From Helicostylum pulchrum (lineage: Eukaryota; Mucoromycota; Mucoromycetes; Mucorales; Mucoraceae), in NCBI GenBank assembly GCA_025677825.1, contig JAIXMO010000041.1, forward strand, positions 1-64,000: a stretch of 64,000 nucleotides of DNA. Direction: 5' to 3'. This document shows, one piece after another, positions 59,145-64,000 of this stretch (its first letter is position 1; each line of letters begins with the position of its first letter). The notes under the pieces are model-generated. The model ran no database searches. It was given only the letters and a program-made list of their open reading frames with translations, and was not told the DNA's origin. A program made the position numbers and the translations under genes.

Positions 59145-60999
59145 TCATTTACCTTGTTGTTGCTGTTGATGCTGTTGATGAGCAGCAGCCATAGCCATTT
59201 GCATAGCAGCCTTATTACTAGAAGTACTGTTAACAACAGCAGCCATATTAGCAGCGATCATACCATTTGCCATGGCGACAGCAGCTTGTTGTGGGGTCAT
59301 TTTAGTTCTACTGTTTTGGCGCTTTATAGGAGTAGTGGTGATCAAGGGAGCCATAGAAACTTGAGGAGAAACAACAGGACGTATAGGAGCAGTAGCAGTT
59401 GGGGTAACAGTGGTAGTAGCGGTAGTAACTGCAGCTGCGGCTTGTCGAGCCTGATTAATATTAATCATGTTTAAAGGAGTTAAAAAGGGAATAGTGACTA
59501 GGTTTCGAAGTTCAGGTTCTGTTAATAATCGTACTCGATGTTTCAAGTATAAACTATCCATTTCATCGATTTCCATATTTTCTTCATCCTCACTCATATC
59601 GGAGTCGAATTTATATCTATCATCTTTTTCGTTTGGTTTATAGCCAATACGATCAATAAAGATACGACCGTTACGACCAACTCTTTTACGAAATTGTTCT
59701 GTAGAATTATCCAGTGGTTGATAAAACTGTTGAGGAGTAGATAAAGGAAAGGGTTGATAGGGAGCATCGGTTACATCTGCATAAGGTAGATCTAGTTCTC
59801 TCTTCTTTGCAAGTTCAGCCTCCATAGCCAATTGAGCAGGCGTTTTATGAACACGATTAAGCTTATGAAGAGGAATCTTGATGGTTGCACCAGAACCTTC
59901 AATGTGTCTTTTCTTTTTAGGTAGTAATAGTAAATCTTCGTCTTCTTTAATACCTAAAGTACGTTGATACTCAAGTAAAGTTCTCTTTTTCTCGAAAACT
60001 GTATGTTCTAATACGAGACCTTCTTTTCTAATCTTTTCACGACGTAATACCATTTCCAACAAGTTACGAGACATTTCCATTTCAGAACGAAGTTTACGTA
60101 ACCTCTCGAGGGAGTGTTGGTCAGTACGCCTTGTCTTTCGAATAGGTTTTGTCTCACGACGACGGAAACAAACATAAGGATCGGCCTCATTCTTTAAAGT
60201 TTCTTCAAATTTTAATTGAGGTATAATAGATTTACCTTGACGCTGTTGACGACGAGTAAACCAGTGTTGATAAATGTCATGGAAATTAGGAAAACTTTTG
60301 AGCTTTGAGTAGTCTGGTACCTGTTCAATAAAGGTATCATAATCAGGAATTTGTGTAGCATCCTATAATAATAATTATAAAAATTAATATACAAATATAA
60401 ATTTGATAAAGAGCGTAAGTTTTTATTACTTACTAAATAAAGGTGGGGCCATTGTTGATTGGTAATTGATTCACACTCCCACATGATTTTTTCAAACATA
60501 TCTTCTGAAAGTAATTCACCAGGATGCTTTTTATTATAACTTGCTAGGTACTCTTCATCTTCTTCGTCCATAACATAAGGACAGCCAATACAATCTTCTA
60601 CAGTTGAAGAGAATCGAATAAAGGTAGAAGGCTCCTTATACTTTTTTTTATAAAGACCAAGATATTCTTGCTGCGGGATTAAGCGAGAAGCATCCGGTGT
60701 AGGAATATATTTTTCAACAGAAGCACCAGTAGTTACGGCAGCTTGCGCAGCAGACATTGCGGCTTGTAAATCATGCTATAAATAAAGAAATTTAGTATAT
60801 TTTGTATTATAAAAAAAAATCCCTAAAGGTTTACTTCTTCTTCCTCTTCCTTTTCAACACCTGTTTCTATTTGAGGAACAGCTCTTTGTATATTTGTAAC
60901 GTCAGAGAGGTCAGGTAGTTGGTGTTCCTTGAAGATAGGAAGTGGGTGCTTTGGAGAAAGTTTTTTGACCCTGAATCGAGACACCATCTGGTTGGTCAT
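59145..60999 (-). CDS. EPL1: Enhancer of polycomb-like protein Epl1 (NuA4 subunit)
   Basis: Three exons, complement(59145..60362, 60434..60775, 60835..60999), encode 574 aa. Epl1 is the scaffold of the NuA4/piccolo histone acetyltransferase, holding Esa1 and Yng2 on nucleosomes. The start MVSRFRVKKLSPKHPLPIFK, four residues after the chosen Met, is characteristic. The EPcA region continues through IPQQEYLGLYKKKYKEP and YDTFIEQVPDYSKLKSF, and DPYVCFRRRETKPIRKTRR is the conserved basic motif. The C-terminus is Ala/Gln/Thr-rich, ending in poly-Gln. A GTAAAT directly overlapping the stop could be a donor for another 3' exon, so the end is slightly uncertain. Confidence 0.94.
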
Positions 61000-61540
61000 G
61001 TTGTTAATCACAAAAAATACAATGCTAACTTGGTGTTTACAACAAAAAGATGAATAAAATATATACTCACTTTGAGTTGAATCTTGTTTACTCTTGTTTA
61101 TATATGAAGAAAAAATTTTATATAAAAAATTTTCTTTATTTTTTGTGGTGTACGTTGCCCTTGCCTTTTTCAACTCAACACTCGTGTGCGCGCTTGATTT
61201 TTTTAGGGTGTGTGTGTGTGTGTGTGTGAGGTTTTTGGGGGTGTGCGTGTGTATGGGGGGGGGCAGTTTGTGCGTGTGTGTAAAAAAAAAATCATTTTCT
61301 TGGTATTTAAAAAGCAAGTTCGGGTCGGACAAATGACGTAGTCATATTTTTATTATTATTTTTTTATACGATAAGGAGAAGGGTATAAAAAAAAAGTGCC
61401 ATAAGATGAAATAAATATATAATACAATAAATAAATGAAGGGATATCTTTTTTTTAAGGATTGAGCTTGTTTGCTTTGCTTGTATGTTGAAATAGAGAGA
61501 GAGGAAGAGGGTAAAAAGAGGAAGGTTTTGTGCATAGTTT
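61000..61540. other. Intergenic with (GT)n microsatellite
   Basis: EPL1 leader and promoter followed by the RhoGEF 3' flank. A (GT)n run at about 61207-61229, a run of about 10 G at 61255-61264 and further GT repeats near 61270-61280 are present. No gene is seen. Confidence 0.5.
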
Positions 61541-63128
61541 TTATCTTGATTGTTTTTGTTCCAGCTTGGAAATAACAGTTTCTAAATTGGTAATCCACTT
61601 TAACTGATCTGCTCTACTGGAGGTACGAATCACGTGAGTTGAAGGGCTACTCATAAAGGTGGAATTTAATGAATCTACACCCTGATACGGACACATTACT
61701 TCCACGGAAAAGTCGTTATTGTTAGGTGCAGCACGAACTTTTGTCCTATCCAATATGATGTGTCCTTTATATTGCAAAGAGTTTGATTTTTGTTTTGCAA
61801 AGACGAGAATATCGGTAAATAAGAAATAAACTGTATCTTCATTTGTTAACCTATTTGATTTAGTAAAACTGTCCTGTAAGATCAGTCTACGACTCGTTTT
61901 TACACCAAATGGTTGCCCTGATAATTTTACTTGAATTTGGTACACTTTATTTACATTTTGTGCGTCCTCAAGTCTACAAGTAAAAGCGTGTTTTAGATTT
62001 AATTGGATCAAAGTTAAATTATTACAAGTAAAAAAACCTTACTTTGGTATAAATTCTGAATATATTGAAACAATACGATTCTTGCATTGCATTAAACCAA
62101 TATAATCAGGATGCATAGGAGAAGTGTTGTCGGATAAAGATTTGAATAATTCGCGGGTATGAGCAATACTTTTCAGTGGAGATTGTAAGAGAGATAGTAA
62201 TACGGTTGTACCTTTGGCATTTTTGTCGATACTCTATGACACACAAAATATATAAAATTAAAACTGAGTTCTTATAAAATATATTTTTATAAATATTATT
62301 TTATACCTCAATATACTTTTTAAAGGGTTGATATCTACTTAATCTTTCAAAAGTTGTAACCATAATATCGTATCGATTAAAATAATTATTATACACTTCT
62401 TTTTGAGCTGTCAACTGTAAAAAGAAAAAGAAAAAGAACAGAAAGAACAGGGAAAAAAAAAGGAACAATAAGCACAAGTGTCAGAATTCATTTATATATA
62501 GATTTACCCTGGTCTGGACAATGTCTGATATAATTTGAGTTGGTCCCCAAATGTTTAGTCTATATAATTCGTGAGTTACATAGCACAGCATACGTGGACA
62601 ATAACAGTAACAACAAAAAATATATATACCTTTCAGAAAACATACTCAAATTACCCAAATGAAGTTTATAAATATCTTCAACATTGTTAAATAACCAACC
62701 GATTTCTTTTTCAGTACAAGGTGCTTTTTTAATTCCTAAAAAGTTGAAGGAGGTGGTCTTTAAACTTTTACGTAAAGGTGTCAAATACGTGTCTATAATA
62801 GTTGATAATGTCTCCAGATACTGTTTCTCTCCTTCATATACTTGATTAATTATTGCTTGTCTATATTGATACATTAATTCTTGATCAACTATTATAATTT
62901 TACGAATTAAAATTTATTTTTTATGTAATAATAAATAGGAACTGTACCTATTAAACCGTCATCAACATCATCATAATCGAGATCGTCAATAATATCGAAT
63001 TGTCCAATATCACTTGCTCCAAGAGGACTGTCACTATAACGTTGACTGTTACTGCTACCTGAGCTTACTATGCTCGGATCTGACATGCTAAACTTGGAAG
63101 CATAATTCTCTTCTATTTTATTATGCAT
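61541..63128 (-). CDS. Rho guanine-nucleotide exchange factor (DH-PH)
   Basis: Six exons, complement(61541..61973, 62043..62233, 62307..62414, 62508..62559, 62630..62888, 62948..63128), encode 407 aa. The N-terminal 60 residues are acidic and Ser-rich. A Dbl-homology domain covers about 67-260: INQVYEGEKQYLETLSTIID (conserved region 1), LFNNVEDIYKLHLGNL, VYNNYFNRYDIMVTTFERL, then LLSLLQSPLKSIAHTRELF. A PH domain fills the end: RRLILQDSFTKSN, VYFLFTDILVFAKQ and the final Trp helix QLKWITNLETVISKLEQ. It would activate a Rho/Cdc42-type GTPase in polarity or wall growth. Target GTPase is unknown. It is short for a fungal RhoGEF, with no DEP or CNH domain. Confidence 0.88.
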
Positions 63129-63538
63129 ACAAAATAATGAATGTAATAAGTATAAGGAAAGAAAGAGAAAGAGAAAGAGAAAGAGAGAAAGAGAAAGGGT
63201 AGAGAAGCAAAAAAAAGAAAAAAAAAAAGGGCGCCCTTTTTCTCTTGTATTTAAATTGATCGACTTTTGGTTTTTACATTATTCTATTTCCGCAAACCTC
63301 ATGTCATTTTTTTATTTTTTATTTCCAGGGCACTGTAACATTGCAACACATGGCAACTGTATCAATGTGTAGATCTTGGTCTATTTCCGCCCAGAAACAA
63401 AGATTACTGTCATTTTTGTTTCAGTCAGTGGTTTAAACGTAATTTATATTGAATGTCCGAGTGGAGTACTTTTTTTTTTTTTGTCATGTGTAAAAAAAAA
63501 AATTGTCTTTTCCGTTTACTATATATTCGCCTTCTTAA
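63129..63538. promoter_or_regulatory. Divergent promoter region, RhoGEF / DOA10-like
   Basis: 410 bases between two divergent start codons. It contains a GA-rich tract at 63160-63200 (the CT-rich leader of the RhoGEF) and a poly-T run near 63470-63482 close to the DOA10-like gene. No other gene is seen. Confidence 0.5.
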
Positions 63539-64000
63539 ATGGATGACGATCAAGGTACTACAATCAGAAAAGAAGAGGAAAAAAAAAATAGTCTTACGCA
63601 TTATTAGCTATTTGTAGAGTATGTCGTGGTACCTCTTCCATCACTCATCCTTTATTTTACCCTTGTAAATGCTCTGGTAGTATTCGCTTTGTTCATCAAG
63701 ATTGGTAATTAGTAGATCTTGTGGTTGATTAGCATATACTCATATTTTTTTTTTATTCGTTAGTTTACTACAGTGGCTTTCTCTCAGTAAAAAAAAGTAT
63801 ATATATGCATATATATATATATGTTTAATATATAACATTAATTCTATTCTGTAATAGGTATTGTGAATTATGCGAGCACCCATTTGTTTTTACGCCGATT
63901 TACAGAGACGATATGCCAGATAAAATCCCAGTAAATGTTCTTTTAGGGCAATGTATCCGCCGATTTCTTAAGGGTTGTGTAACATCAATGCGTTTTATAC
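63539..64000 (+). CDS. DOA10: DOA10/MARCH6-type RING-variant E3 ligase, N-terminal part
   Basis: Four exons in the window, 63539..63554, 63608..63704, 63764..63796 and 63858..64000 (open at the right edge). They rebuild a RINGv (C4HC3) finger: [42 protein letters not shown], then [19 protein letters not shown]. The FTPIY-xxx-MP ending after the finger is typical of Doa10/Ssm4/MARCH6, an ER and inner-nuclear-membrane ubiquitin ligase for misfolded and short-lived proteins. Exon 1 is 16 nt and exon 3 is 33 nt; exon 3 was found because the Cys and the Trp helix of the finger are missing without it. The membrane part must lie beyond the window. Confidence 0.9.

Noticed and set aside
59145..59152. 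GTAAATG at the EPL1 stop as a donor for an extra 3' exon
   Set aside because: No convincing acceptor and conserved exon was seen downstream in the G/C-rich flank; the stop in frame is simpler, although this remains possible.
63608..63860. Joining DOA10 exon 2 directly to the exon at 63858
   Set aside because: It would give a finger lacking a metal-binding Cys and the Trp helix; the 33-nt exon 63764..63796 restores both in phase.

Overview
The window is 64 kb of a compact, AT-rich fungal nuclear genome, most likely a Mucoromycota mould (Mucorales-like). The basis is short GT-AG introns (mostly 50-75 nt) in nearly every gene, long poly-A/T tracts, CT-rich leaders just before start codons, genes that can be rebuilt as clean multi-exon orthologues of fungal proteins, a secreted GH18 chitinase with a CBM19-like module, and a WRKY-type DNA-binding protein. 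No bacterial operons, rRNA, tRNA or CRISPR arrays were seen. All exon coordinates were worked out by hand from splice signals, phase and family conservation. No tool was run.

Layout. 0-8.6 kb: the 5' end of an unknown gene at the left edge, the Hsp90 co-chaperone CDC37, a head-to-head histone H3/H4 pair, a PCI-domain protein (PCID2/Thp1-like), an ALY/Yra1-like mRNA-export adaptor and a PX-domain protein. 8.6-13.3 kb: a decaying block with no intact gene. It holds an unknown pseudogene, a BIR1 (survivin-type) gene carrying lesions, and a 5'-truncated EamA-type transporter fragment. 13.3-23.2 kb: RRP5, an endopolyphosphatase-like enzyme and a WRKY-GCM1-type regulator. 23.2-29.7 kb: a gene desert with a degenerate repeat, an inverted-repeat element and a Helitron remnant. 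29.7-38.5 kb: ribosomal protein L13, a coiled-coil protein, a JMJD4-type oxygenase, an orphan protein, a three-RRM protein and the urease accessory protein UreD. 38.5-46.3 kb: sparse, with a small secreted, possibly GPI-anchored protein, an UNC93-like transporter and a second copy of the unknown pseudogene. 46.3-52.8 kb: dense, with a GFA/CENP-V protein, mitochondrial 2-Cys peroxiredoxin, eIF2B-beta, RPB12 and a Mg-chelatase-like protein. 52.9-56.8 kb: a second copy of the desert repeat, including a small minisatellite. 56.8-64 kb: chitinase, EPL1, a RhoGEF and the 5' end of a DOA10-type RING-variant E3 ligase that runs off the right edge.

The genes are mostly unrelated housekeeping functions: chaperone, chromatin, rRNA processing, translation, transcription, mRNA export, redox and cell wall. 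They share control regions mainly as divergent pairs: H3/H4, GFA/peroxiredoxin, eIF2B-beta/RPB12 and RhoGEF/DOA10. No metabolic cluster or defence system is evident. The most interesting items are the histone H4 start codon split by an intron, a GCGCG motif shared across the H3-H4 promoter, a possibly dying BIR1 copy in a decayed block, two families of degenerate coding repeats, a Helitron relic, very small exons, and two perfect hairpins placed back to back.
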